Shown in pieces: positions 1 to 5,995 of a stretch of 6,845 nt of DNA. Within the stretch, counting starts at the first letter, position 1. The number at the start of each line of letters is the position of its first letter. The stretch is from Phycisphaeraceae bacterium (GTDB lineage Bacteria; Planctomycetota; Phycisphaerae; Phycisphaerales; Phycisphaeraceae), in contig JAJDCT010000373.1 of NCBI GenBank assembly GCA_029260695.1, positions 1 through 6,845 of the forward strand. The letters are read 5' to 3'. The notes under the pieces were generated by a model, which saw only the letters and a list, made by a program, of their open reading frames with translations, was not told the origin of the DNA and did no database searches. The translations under genes were made by a program, and so were the position numbers.

Positions 1-260
1 CAGACCGCGGCCCGGACGCCGTCCTGCTTGTTCGCAGCGATGCTCGCACCGACACCCGAACCGCACAGCAGCACGCCGCGCTCGGCCTGGCCGTGTTGGA
101 TCGCCTGACCGACATATCTGGCAAAGTCGGGATAATCGTCCCGTGCGTCCAATTCATGGGCACCCAGGTCCAGCACCTCGTGGCCTAGGCCCTGCATGAG
201 TTCCAGCAGTGGTTGCTTCAGGGGGTACCCGCCGTGGTCACAGGCGATGGCGATTTTCAT
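1..260 (-). CDS. rpiB: Ribose-5-phosphate isomerase B (RpiB/LacAB family), 3' end cut by window edge
   Basis: The visible 86 residues are the N-terminal part of an RpiB/LacAB isomerase, which interconverts ribose 5-phosphate and ribulose 5-phosphate in the cytosolic pentose phosphate pathway. Seen in the sequence: the opening MKIAIACDHGG with the Asp-His pair at residues 8-9, DYPDFA at 42-47, and LLCGSGVGASIAANK at 64-78. Cys66 sits where the catalytic cysteine of E. coli RpiB lies, and the following glycine-rich loop is the phosphate/anion-hole segment of the family. The full protein is usually about 145-150 residues, so roughly 60 are missing beyond base 1. The ATG at 260 is supported by a GGGAG Shine-Dalgarno (270-274) nine bases upstream. 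The gene is divergent from the HDOD-GGDEF gene across a 359-bp gap. A LacA/LacB (galactose-6-phosphate isomerase) subunit is the alternative, but the RpiB-like cysteine loop and single gene favour RpiB. Confidence 0.95.
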   Translation of the reverse strand, partial: MKIAIACDHGGYPLKQPLLELMQGLGHEVLDLGAHELDARDDYPDFARYVGQAIQHGQAERGVLLCGSGVGASIAANKQDGVRAAV

Positions 261-384
261 AGTTATCGGCTCCCGTGCGGATACATGGTAGTGGCGGGTA
301 TTATCGCCAGTCCGACCGCGAACGCAATGCCCTGCACGATTGGCGCAGAGGGCCTGCTTGGTATGGCTGAGTCAATAGCTGTAA

Positions 385-414
385 TTGATTTACTACGCGC
401 TGGTTCCATATATA
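385..414 (+). promoter_or_regulatory. Possible sigma70-type promoter for the HDOD-GGDEF gene
   Basis: TTGATT (385-390) and TATATA (409-414) are separated by 18 bp in the AT-rich part of the divergent gap. This predicts a start near 421 and a leader of about 200 bases before the ATG at 620. Simple AT-richness makes chance matches likely, and no start site can be proven from sequence. Confidence 0.35.
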
Positions 415-442
415 CATACAATCAATGAGCAAATGTTTTTGT

Positions 443-456
443 AGTTATATATAACT
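443..456. repeat. 14-bp perfect palindrome, candidate operator
   Basis: AGTTATATATAACT reads identically on both strands. It lies inside a looser outer repeat, TGTAG (440-444) and CTACA (457-461), offset by a few bases. If the promoter pair at 385-414 is real, the palindrome sits about 22-35 bases downstream of the start, a typical repressor position. It could equally serve rpiB on the other strand. No regulator can be named. Confidence 0.4.
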
Positions 457-544
457 GCTACAGGCTACCCCCGAGATAGCCGAATCAGATGAACATGGGG
501 CGGTGGCATGCGTAAATCGCCTTGGAGTGAGTGGTTTGAACTTG

Positions 545-603
545 GATGACGAGTCGTCCGCGCGATGCGCGGTCGTCATCGCGATTCGCATTGATTATTT
601 TTT
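545..603 (+). promoter_or_regulatory. Strong bulged hairpin plus T-run in the leader of the HDOD-GGDEF gene
   Basis: An outer arm GATGACGA (545-552) pairs with TCGTCATC (573-580), and an inner arm CCGCGC (558-563) pairs with GCGCGG (567-572) around a GAT loop. Together they form a 14-bp stem interrupted only by a 5-base bulge (GTCGT, 553-557) on the 5' side. A small GCG-ATT-CGC hairpin follows (581-589), then six T residues (598-603) and the Shine-Dalgarno. The T-run is 17 bases past the main stem, so it is not a textbook intrinsic terminator. An attenuator, RNA-binding or translational control element is possible. Confidence 0.45.
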
Positions 604-619
604 AAGGGATGTCCTGCCG

Positions 620-2131
620 ATGGACCAGCAGTTACTTGAACGCATCTTGAAGTGCGAGCGCTTGCCTAGCTTCCCTGCTATCGCGGCTCGGGTGATCGAG
701 ATGTGCGGCGACGAAAACGTGAGTATCCGGGAGCTGGGCGAAGTTCTCTCGCACGACACAGCCATCTCCACGAAGATTCTACGCACGATCAACAGCAGCT
801 TCTACGGCCTGCGCCACCGGGTCACAACGGTCGAGCGGGCCACAGCTATGCTCGGTATCAACGCCGTGAAGATGCTGGCGCTTGGTTTTAGCCTGGTTCC
901 TCAGCTCAAGGGTATGGGCGGCGAGGACTTTGATCCAACGATCATCTGGAAGCGGAGCTTGTTCGCCGCAGTTGGCGCGCACACCATTGCTCGCGAGGTC
1001 AAGTTCGAGCATTACGAAGAGGCCTTCATAGCCGGCCTGCTACAGGACCTGGGTGTGATCGTGTTGCTTCAGACCCTCCGTGCGGATTATGTCAAGGTGA
1101 TCGAGCAAGCGGTCGACGCCCACGGCAAGCTACGCTCTCTGGAACAGCAAGAGCTGGACCTGGACCACGCGCAGGTCGGTCAGGCGTTGGCGGAGTCGTG
1201 GATCCTGCCCGCTGTTCTGAGCATCGCGATCAGCCGACACGAAGACCCAGAAGAAGTCGACCCTAAGTATCAGCCCCTGGTCCGCTCCGTGGCGTTGGGC
1301 GCCAAGGCCGCCGACTGCTTTCTGTGCCCCGAAGACCAGCAGGCGGGCCGGGTCAAGAGCTATATCCGCCACGCCAGTCAATGGTTCGATCTTAGCCAGG
1401 AGCAGGCCGGCGCTTATCTGGAGAACATCCAAGACGGCACCAAAGAGCTCGGCAAACTGTTCGAGATCGAAAGCTCCGCCCAGCAATCCGCTGAGGACCT
1501 GATGGCCATGGCGAACGAAACCCTCGCCGACCTTACGGTCAAGACGATTCAACACGTCAGCCGACTCGAAGAGGAAAACCAGCAACTAAGTAACCAGGCG
1601 AACTACGACCCGCTGACCAGCACCCTCAACCGCGGCGGGTTGGATCAGATGCTCCAGCAGGAATTCGAGGCCGCCGGACAGACGGGCAAGCCGTTGTCCG
1701 TGATCTTCTTCGACGCGGACAAATTCAAGCCCATCAACGATAACCACGGCCACCACGTCGGCGACCGCGTGTTACAACTGATCGCGTCGTCGATGAATGA
1801 AAGTGTGCCGGTCGGTGGGCGTGTTGGGCGCTACGGGGGCGACGAGTTCACAATGGTCCTGCCAGGTGTTGATGGGGCGCAGGCGACCGCGATCGCCGAG
1901 AAAGTCCGTCAGCGCGTCGAGAAGGTCATCATCGAACACGACGGCGATGAGAAGCTGCAGATCACGGTGAGTGTCGGATTGTGTAGCTACAACGGCACGG
2001 CCAGCCCTGGCTGCCAGGCGGAGCAGCTTATTGTTGCCGCCGACAAAGCCATGTACGCAGCCAAGTCCGCCGGCGGCAACCGTGTGTACCGCCTGCCGCC
2101 TATCGATCCACCCAAACAGAAGGCCGGTTGA
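620..2131 (+). CDS. HDOD-GGDEF protein, predicted soluble diguanylate cyclase
   Basis: The 503-residue product has an N-terminal HDOD domain (about 15-215), a glutamate/glutamine-rich, probably coiled-coil linker (about 270-327) and a C-terminal GGDEF domain (328 to about 495). HDOD is a non-catalytic HD-like fold used in signalling. The metal-site HD doublet is replaced by Gln142-Asp143 in LLQDLG, as expected for HDOD. The GGDEF domain should condense two GTP into c-di-GMP. It opens with NYDPLTSTLNR, has the metal-binding FFDADKF (Asp365) and an intact GGDEF at 406-410. The inhibitory RxxD site, normally ending six residues before GGDEF, is not seen; PVGG lies there. No signal peptide or membrane segment is visible, so it should be cytosolic, with HDOD as the likely input or partner-binding module. 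I chose the ATG at 620 because AAGGGA lies about ten bases upstream and the HDOD homology begins soon after. An in-frame GTG at 503 would add 39 non-domain residues. Confidence 0.9.
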   Translation: MDQQLLERILKCERLPSFPAIAARVIEMCGDENVSIRELGEVLSHDTAISTKILRTINSSFYGLRHRVTTVERATAMLGINAVKMLALGFSLVPQLKGMGGEDFDPTIIWKRSLFAAVGAHTIAREVKFEHYEEAFIAGLLQDLGVIVLLQTLRADYVKVIEQAVDAHGKLRSLEQQELDLDHAQVGQALAESWILPAVLSIAISRHEDPEEVDPKYQPLVRSVALGAKAADCFLCPEDQQAGRVKSYIRHASQWFDLSQEQAGAYLENIQDGTKELGKLFEIESSAQQSAEDLMAMANETLADLTVKTIQHVSRLEEENQQLSNQANYDPLTSTLNRGGLDQMLQQEFEAAGQTGKPLSVIFFDADKFKPINDNHGHHVGDRVLQLIASSMNESVPVGGRVGRYGGDEFTMVLPGVDGAQATAIAEKVRQRVEKVIIEHDGDEKLQITVSVGLCSYNGTASPGCQAEQLIVAADKAMYAAKSAGGNRVYRLPPIDPPKQKAG

Positions 2132-2163
2132 CTCGTACGGACGCTCGGATACACCGACGCGCT

Positions 2164-2183
2164 GATACAACGACACATGTATC
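2164..2183. terminator. Weak hairpin between convergent genes, possible terminator
   Basis: GATACA (2164-2169) and TGTATC (2178-2183) form a 6-bp stem with an 8-base loop in the 85-bp gap between the convergent HDOD-GGDEF and GNAT genes. The stem is AT-rich and the flank lacks a clear T-run on either strand. The location suits termination, but the structure is weak. Confidence 0.25.
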
Positions 2184-2216
2184 GTAAATCTGTTCTTGTG
2201 ATGTCATCGCTGAACG

Positions 2217-2651
2217 TCACAGCTTCTTGAGCATCGTGCGGTGTGGGCCCATGTAAGGTACGGAGAATTCCTCCGAGACCGCCACCCACCCGAATTTTTC
2301 ATAGAACTGGATGGCCGGCACACATGCGTTGCACCAGGCGTATTGGTATGTGTCGATCTGGCGCAGCCGTGTCTCCGCGAACGACAGCAGTGAACGACCG
2401 ATCCCACCGCCCTGGTACAGCGGGTCCACCGCCATCGCGTTGAGTTGCCAGGCCGGCTCTCTGCTGAATGGCCGGTCCAAAATCGTCAGGCAGCCCACCG
2501 CGTGCTTGCCGATGATCGCCCCGATGTGCATGGTCATTGACTCGACGTCCCCCTCGAAGTGCGCGTGTTTCCTGTGTCGCCCCCGGCACAACACCGCGTG
2601 ACGCAGGTCGATGATCCGGTCTACATGGACCTGACGTATTTCCATTCCCAT
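2217..2651 (-). CDS. GNAT family N-acetyltransferase
   Basis: The 144-residue protein is a single GNAT domain, which transfers an acetyl group from acetyl-CoA to an amine on a small molecule or protein. Seen: the acetyl-CoA pyrophosphate loop QGGGIG at 80-85 after the strand AMAVDP (72-77), and the C-terminal AIQFYEKFGW (113-122), whose Tyr117 is at the usual general-acid position. The closing VPYMGPHRTMLKKL (131-144) resembles the ElaA/YjcF-like subgroup of small stand-alone GNATs. Substrate cannot be told from sequence. The ATG at 2651 has AGGA six bases upstream; a second ATG at 2645 is also possible, and the frame stays open further upstream without a better site. The gene lies 83 bp downstream of the dehydrogenase on the same strand, so co-transcription is possible, although a GC-rich palindrome lies between them. 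Confidence 0.88.
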   Translation of the reverse strand: MGMEIRQVHVDRIIDLRHAVLCRGRHRKHAHFEGDVESMTMHIGAIIGKHAVGCLTILDRPFSREPAWQLNAMAVDPLYQGGGIGRSLLSFAETRLRQIDTYQYAWCNACVPAIQFYEKFGWVAVSEEFSVPYMGPHRTMLKKL

Positions 2652-2699
2652 TGGCAGTCCTAAAATACCAGTTGCTGCCCAAACGTATCGGGGAGCCAA

Positions 2700-2711
2700 G
2701 GCCGATCGGCC
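2700..2711. repeat. 12-bp GC-rich palindrome after the dehydrogenase gene
   Basis: GGCCGATCGGCC is a perfect palindrome located 23 bases past the dehydrogenase stop and upstream of the GNAT gene. It could fold as a short hairpin with a GATC loop and weakly uncouple the two genes. No T-run follows on the minus strand, so I do not call it a terminator. Confidence 0.3.
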
Positions 2712-2734
2712 GGGCCAAGCGGCATCAATCTTTC

Positions 2735-3745
2735 TTACGTCCAGACCATCCGTTGGCGTAACTCCTCGAGCACACGCGTATTCGCCAAGCTGTCGGCAGC
2801 GGATATCGCCGGTGGTCTGCCGTCCACTACCGAAGCGGCAAAGTCGTCCGCCTCCAAACCGTAAAGCGTCCCCTCAGCGTTCACTTCGACCACACGTTTG
2901 TCCGGTCGCTTTGCGTGGCTTTGATCTTGCTTGGGCGGGGTCATCACATCGACCACATAATGTGCGCCCGACGCCGGGGGCTTCCATGGCACGGGCACGC
3001 GGACAAACCCCTGGTCCCCACAGATCAATGCCGCGTTGTCAGTCTGCACCGAGACCCCACAGCAGAACGTTGCGACCACTCCGTTATCATAGCCTAGAGT
3101 CCCGCAGGCGTACTCATCCACACCTGTTTCATGGCGTCTGCCAATGGATTGTATGGTGACGGGGTCCGCTGCCGTGACAAGGCGAGCCAGATCCACGCAG
3201 TAACAACCGACGTCCATCAGCGCTCCCCCAGCGAGCTCCGGGCTGAAACGCACATTCCCTTGGATCTTATTCGTGCTATAGCAGAAGCTGGCACGTATCA
3301 GCTTCACCTTGCCTATAGCGCCGTTTTTGATTTCCCCCAGCACCGCCCGGGTCAACGGGTGAGATCGGTACATGAAAGCCTCGATCAGCACCCGGCTGTG
3401 TTTCTTCGCGGCATCGTACATATCACGGGCTTGGTTCAGGCTGCACGCGATCGGTTTTTCACACAATACATGCTTGCCCGCCTCAAGCGCTTTAATCGTC
3501 CACTCGTGGTGCATAGCGTTCGGCAGGGACACGTACACCGCGTCCACCGACCCATCTGCCAGCAACGCCTCGTAGCTCCCGTGGGATGTCTGGGCGTTAA
3601 ACCGCTTGGCAAAAACCTCTGCCGATCCCTCTCGGCGCGAACCCACAGCGGCCACCTCGCAGTGTGAAGAATCCGCCACCCCCAGTGCAAACTGCCTCGC
3701 AATATTGCCCGTACCTAAGATGCCAAACCTAAAACGTTTACCCAT
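2735..3745 (-). CDS. Gfo/Idh/MocA family NAD(P)-dependent oxidoreductase (dihydrodiol/sugar 1-dehydrogenase type)
   Basis: The 336-residue product has the normal length of this family. An N-terminal Rossmann domain carries GILGTGNIA (8-16), and the signature CEKPIA (95-100) holds Lys97. A C-terminal alpha/beta domain contains YRSHP (126-130) and GGALMDVGCYCVDLAR (173-188). His79, Lys97, Asp178 and Tyr182 align with the His79/Lys97/Asp176/Tyr180 set described for mammalian dimeric dihydrodiol dehydrogenase. The protein therefore probably oxidises a sugar or diol with NAD(P), possibly giving an aldonolactone; the substrate is unknown. No signal peptide or Tat motif is seen, which implies a cytosolic enzyme. 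The ATG at 3745 puts the Rossmann motif seven residues in. Its ribosome site is poor, and an in-frame ATG about 50 bases upstream would add 17 residues with no family match. The gene is divergent from the lactonase-like gene over 100 bp. Confidence 0.92.
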   Translation of the reverse strand: MGKRFRFGILGTGNIARQFALGVADSSHCEVAAVGSRREGSAEVFAKRFNAQTSHGSYEALLADGSVDAVYVSLPNAMHHEWTIKALEAGKHVLCEKPIACSLNQARDMYDAAKKHSRVLIEAFMYRSHPLTRAVLGEIKNGAIGKVKLIRASFCYSTNKIQGNVRFSPELAGGALMDVGCYCVDLARLVTAADPVTIQSIGRRHETGVDEYACGTLGYDNGVVATFCCGVSVQTDNAALICGDQGFVRVPVPWKPPASGAHYVVDVMTPPKQDQSHAKRPDKRVVEVNAEGTLYGLEADDFAASVVDGRPPAISAADSLANTRVLEELRQRMVWT

Positions 3746-3845
3746 GATGCGCCCGATTTTACACGATCCGTCACAGCCCGAGGTATCATCCATTACCCAG
3801 CCGCACTCAACAGGGCTGGCGGTTACCAATCCCAGGAGATGCCCG
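3746..3845. promoter_or_regulatory. Divergent promoter region of the dehydrogenase and lactonase-like genes
   Basis: This 100-bp gap must hold both promoters unless transcription starts inside a gene. On the plus strand TATCAT (3784-3789) is a fair -10 candidate without a convincing -35. On the minus strand TTGAGT is followed 17 bp later by a weak GATACC. AGGAG at 3834-3838 is a clear Shine-Dalgarno seven bases before the lactonase-like ATG. Sharing one short control region fits joint regulation, but no operator stands out. Confidence 0.3.
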
Positions 3846-4757
3846 ATGCCCCGACCATGGTTGTTCCCATCCTTGCTGCCGCTGTTACTTCTGGCCCACA
3901 CCGCACAGGCCCAACTCGTCCCCGAGGGCGTGGCTGTCGAGCAGGTCGCCACGGGCTACCGCTTCACCGAAGGCCCCGCCGCAGGCCCGGACGGCGCGAT
4001 CTACTTCACCGACATCCCCGCCAAACTCATCCTGCGTTTTGACCCTGATACGGGTGAGGCGACAACGTTCCGAGAAGCGTCTGGCCGGGCCAATGGATTG
4101 ATGTTCGATCGCGGCGGACGGCTGGTCGCCTGCGAAGGCGCGGCTGAGGGAGGCAACCGGCGTCTCTCGCGGACCCAAGCCGATGGCGGCGTCACGAGTC
4201 TCGCGGAGCAGTTGGACGGCAAGAGACTCAACAGCCCCAACGACCTGGACATCGATCAACAAGGCGGTGTCTATTTCACCGACCCACGTTACGGCAACCG
4301 CGACGACATGCAGATGGACGCCGAGGCCGTCTACTACCTATCGCACGACGGCATACTCACCCGCGTCATTGACGACCTGCAACGCCCCAACGGCATCATC
4401 CTCTCCCCCGACGAAAATATCCTTTACGTTGCCGACGAGGGCGGGAAGAAGATCGTGGCCTACGACGTGGCAGGCCCCGACCAATTAGACAACCCGCGGC
4501 AATTTAGCGATATGGGGCCCGGCCTCGGTGGTGGATGCGATGGTATGACAGTCGATCAACACGGCCGAGTCTACGCGACCGGTGACGAAGGCGTTTATAT
4601 TTTTAACCCCGACGGCTCACAAATCGCTTTGGTGCCGACCCCCGAACGCCCAAGTAACTGCACTTTCTCGAACGACGGCCAAACCCTTTACATTACCGCT
4701 CGGTCAAGTCTGTACCGGATTACGCTGAGTACAGCCGAGCCACCGCAGGAGGATTGA
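3846..4757 (+). CDS. Exported SMP-30/gluconolactonase-family hydrolase
   Basis: The 303-residue product begins with a clear Sec signal peptide (MPRP, a leucine-rich core at residues 6-16, and an AQA cleavage site near residue 22). The rest is a six-bladed beta-propeller of the SMP-30/gluconolactonase/LRE family, which binds one divalent metal and usually opens sugar lactones to aldonic acids. The metal and active-site residues of the family appear to be present: Glu42 in FTEGPA, Asn132 in SPNDLD, Asn182 in RPNGII and Asp232 in GCDGMT. These match the Glu/Asn/Asn/Asp set of human SMP30. The mature enzyme would act in the periplasm or outside the cytoplasm. The ATG at 3846 has AGGAG seven bases upstream, and an earlier in-frame start would bury the signal peptide. 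It is divergent from the dehydrogenase and convergent with the LuxR-type gene 34 bp away. Other hydrolytic roles within the family (for example on phosphotriesters) cannot be excluded. Confidence 0.9.
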   Translation: MPRPWLFPSLLPLLLLAHTAQAQLVPEGVAVEQVATGYRFTEGPAAGPDGAIYFTDIPAKLILRFDPDTGEATTFREASGRANGLMFDRGGRLVACEGAAEGGNRRLSRTQADGGVTSLAEQLDGKRLNSPNDLDIDQQGGVYFTDPRYGNRDDMQMDAEAVYYLSHDGILTRVIDDLQRPNGIILSPDENILYVADEGGKKIVAYDVAGPDQLDNPRQFSDMGPGLGGGCDGMTVDQHGRVYATGDEGVYIFNPDGSQIALVPTPERPSNCTFSNDGQTLYITARSSLYRITLSTAEPPQED

Positions 4758-4759
4758 TG

Positions 4760-4793
4760 AGCCGATCGCGGTGTCGTTCCGCCGTTGCCGGCT
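4760..4793. terminator. Possible two-part hairpin between convergent genes
   Basis: AGCCG (4760-4764) pairs with CGGCT (4789-4793), enclosing GCGG (4768-4771) and CCGC (4779-4782). The nested stems fill the 34-bp gap between the convergent lactonase-like and LuxR-type genes and overlap the latter's stop codon. There is no T-run, so a bidirectional terminator is only a suggestion. Confidence 0.3.
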
Positions 4794-5583
4794 AATTACT
4801 TGAGTTCCCGGCGCCCCGGTTGAACAGTTTCGCTACCAACTCTTCCCGGCTGCCCACGCCCACGGTGTCGTACAACTCCTTGGTGTAGCTGCGGACGGTG
4901 TGGTAGGAGAGGTTCTGGGATCGTGCGATCTGGCGCTGGCTTTGGCCGGTCTTCAGTTGGCGGGCGATGCGTGCCAGGCGGGGGGGCAAGGTGTTTAGCA
5001 GGCCACGCGGTTCCAGCGATCCCTCATGGTAAAGCCGGTGCAGTTCCGTGCTGAATAGCTGTGCCAAACGTCGGTGCCTCAGTTCGTATTCCTTCTGTCG
5101 GATCGTACGATGGAAGATATACCCTCGGGTGATGTCACATCCGGGGTAGCGGAAAAACGTCATCAGGACATCATACATCTCGGCCGGCTCGATCAATTCA
5201 GGGTATATCCGGTAAGACTTGAGGTTGTCGAATGTCAGTACGTCCGATCGGGTGGTGGAGTAGACCGGTCCTGCTTGGATCCGGGTCGCGTTCATCATCG
5301 GGGTGTCGTCAAAGTTGGAGTTTTTACCCCAATGTGAAAGGTAATGAACCGCCTGCGGGTCCTGAATGGTGCCCGGGACCAGGCGTTCTACTTTTGTGGG
5401 TGCATCGAGTCGGAATCCATCGAACCGTACCGCAAAACCAAAGGAGGCATCCAGCAGGTCGACCATTTCGTCAACGATATTTGTCTCCTGTTGGGATTGG
5501 TCGTATCGCAGGTCACGCGCGTCACCCAAGATTCGGAAGACCCCCCGGACGTCGGTCAGCGTTAACTGTTGCGACCTTTTCAT
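4792..5583 (-). CDS. LuxR-type helix-turn-helix transcriptional regulator with unrecognised N-terminal domain
   Basis: The 263-residue protein ends with a LuxR/FixJ-type DNA-binding domain at about 199-256: LPPRLARIARQLKTGQSQ, then QIARSQNLSYHTVRSYTKEL with the recognition helix around 226-241, then VGSREELVAKLF. The first 190 residues lack the conserved aspartate pattern of a response-regulator receiver, and I do not recognise an acyl-homoserine-lactone binding domain. A GAF/PAS-like sensor fold is conceivable (the stretch DLLDASFGFAVRFDGFRL, 42-59), but this is a guess. No membrane segment is seen, and no sensor kinase lies nearby. The ATG at 5583 has only a weak GGCGG upstream but is backed by a good promoter at 5648-5676. 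The stop is TAG, 34 bp from the converging lactonase-like gene. It may control itself through the palindrome at 5682-5699. Confidence 0.85.
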   Translation of the reverse strand: MKRSQQLTLTDVRGVFRILGDARDLRYDQSQQETNIVDEMVDLLDASFGFAVRFDGFRLDAPTKVERLVPGTIQDPQAVHYLSHWGKNSNFDDTPMMNATRIQAGPVYSTTRSDVLTFDNLKSYRIYPELIEPAEMYDVLMTFFRYPGCDITRGYIFHRTIRQKEYELRHRRLAQLFSTELHRLYHEGSLEPRGLLNTLPPRLARIARQLKTGQSQRQIARSQNLSYHTVRSYTKELYDTVGVGSREELVAKLFNRGAGNSSN

Positions 5584-5647
5584 GACGTGTGCCGCCGTTG
5601 AAGGCTGTGGTACTTGTTGGGCTTCCGCCCGATCTCACCCTTTTTCT

Positions 5648-5676
5648 ACTATCACAGCCGTCTGCTTTTTTGTCAA
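5648..5676 (-). promoter_or_regulatory. Extended -10 sigma70-type promoter of the LuxR-type gene
   Basis: On the minus strand a perfect -35 TTGACA (5671-5676) is followed after 17 bp by GATAGT (5648-5653), with TGT just upstream forming an extended -10. A start near 5641 would give a leader of about 58 bases. It is the best promoter match in the window and lies directly upstream of the regulator gene. Confidence 0.65.
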
Positions 5677-5681
5677 ACAAA

Positions 5682-5699
5682 TACCCGCAATTGCGGGTA
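5682..5699. promoter_or_regulatory. 18-bp perfect palindrome next to the LuxR-type gene promoter, candidate operator
   Basis: TACCCGCAATTGCGGGTA is identical on both strands and ends five bases upstream of the -35 box of the regulator gene. Its centre lies about 49 bases upstream of the predicted start. Length, symmetry and position fit the binding site of a dimeric regulator, possibly the LuxR-type protein itself. No second copy was seen in the window. Confidence 0.55.
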
Positions 5700-5738
5700 G
5701 CCTGCTGGGGAATGGGCCGGTAAATTATGAACCATAAA

Positions 5739-5766
5739 TGGATTGCGCCTTCCGGGGAGCAATCCA
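5739..5766 (-). terminator. 8-bp-stem hairpin, possible terminator downstream of lpxB
   Basis: TGGATTGC (5739-5746) pairs perfectly with GCAATCCA (5759-5766) around a 12-base loop. Read on the minus strand, the stem is followed by TTTATGGTT, a modest T-rich flank. It lies 230 bases beyond the lpxB stop and upstream of the LuxR-type promoter, so it could insulate the two genes. It could also be part of an unrecognised small RNA. Confidence 0.35.
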
Positions 5767-5995
5767 ACAATAGTTCGTAGCCTGCCGCAGTTGACTGTCT
5801 TGGTTTCTGTTTGCGGCCGGTTTAGCCATGGGTATCCCCACTGTCGTCCCGAGATTGATTGCGGATATGAGGGCTCTTGGGGGTAACGCTTCTTTGGCGG
5901 GTTCTTACTTTTATAACATGGTTTGGCGTGCGTCATGCATCTGCCCGCACCTGTTTTCCTGATCTGCACCTCCAGAACCTTCTTCTGTGAAGCGT

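Larger units (their letters stand above)
261..619. other. Divergent intergenic region between rpiB and the HDOD-GGDEF gene
   Basis: This 359-bp gap separates two divergent genes and has no convincing coding region. The stretch 380-460 is markedly AT-rich against a GC-rich background and probably holds the promoters of both genes. It contains a TTGATT/TATATA pair, a 14-bp perfect palindrome and a 7-bp inverted repeat (ATTGATT at 384-390, AATCAAT at 420-426). The last 75 bases hold a strong hairpin, a T-run and the ribosome binding site of the cyclase gene. The reading frame of the cyclase is open back to a GTG at 503, but those 39 extra codons overlap the hairpin and do not look like part of the HDOD fold. 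Confidence 0.6.
5584..5995. other. Intergenic region between lpxB and the LuxR-type gene
   Basis: This 412-bp stretch shows no convincing gene. Its left third holds the promoter, palindrome and leader of the LuxR-type gene, including a small hairpin GGGC-GGAA-GCCC (5619-5630, minus strand) in the 5' leader. The middle holds an 8-bp-stem hairpin (5739-5766) and a 34-codon minus-strand open frame (5725-5829). The right third (about 5830-5995), immediately downstream of lpxB, shows neither a strong terminator nor a repeat. Confidence 0.6.

Noticed and set aside
503..619. GTG at 503 as the start of the HDOD-GGDEF protein
   Set aside because: The 39 extra residues show no domain, overlap a strong hairpin, and have no good ribosome site. 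The ATG at 620 has one and directly precedes the HDOD fold.
421..619. GEMM-type c-di-GMP riboswitch before the cyclase gene
   Set aside because: The conserved core segments I know of are not found in the leader. The hairpin there is simple and bulged.
1130..1585. 151-codon minus-strand open frame inside the HDOD-GGDEF gene
   Set aside because: It is a high-GC antisense shadow with no recognisable motif. The plus frame has clear domains.
3606..3845. N-terminal extension of the lactonase reading frame from 3606
   Set aside because: It lies antisense inside the dehydrogenase gene and would place the signal peptide internally. AGGAG before 3846 fixes the start.
3746..3952. N-terminal extension of the dehydrogenase reading frame back to 3952
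   Set aside because: It would overlap the signal-peptide coding region of the divergent lactonase gene and adds no family sequence. The family start is at 3745.
4757..4795. Tiny open frame starting at the ATG overlapping the lactonase-like gene stop (TGATGAG)
   Set aside because: It is only 12 codons and lies in the probable terminator between convergent genes.
5697..5785. Direct repeat GTAGCCTGC at 5697-5705 and 5777-5785
   Set aside because: Only nine bases, two copies and diverging flanks; chance is sufficient and no mobile element is present between them.
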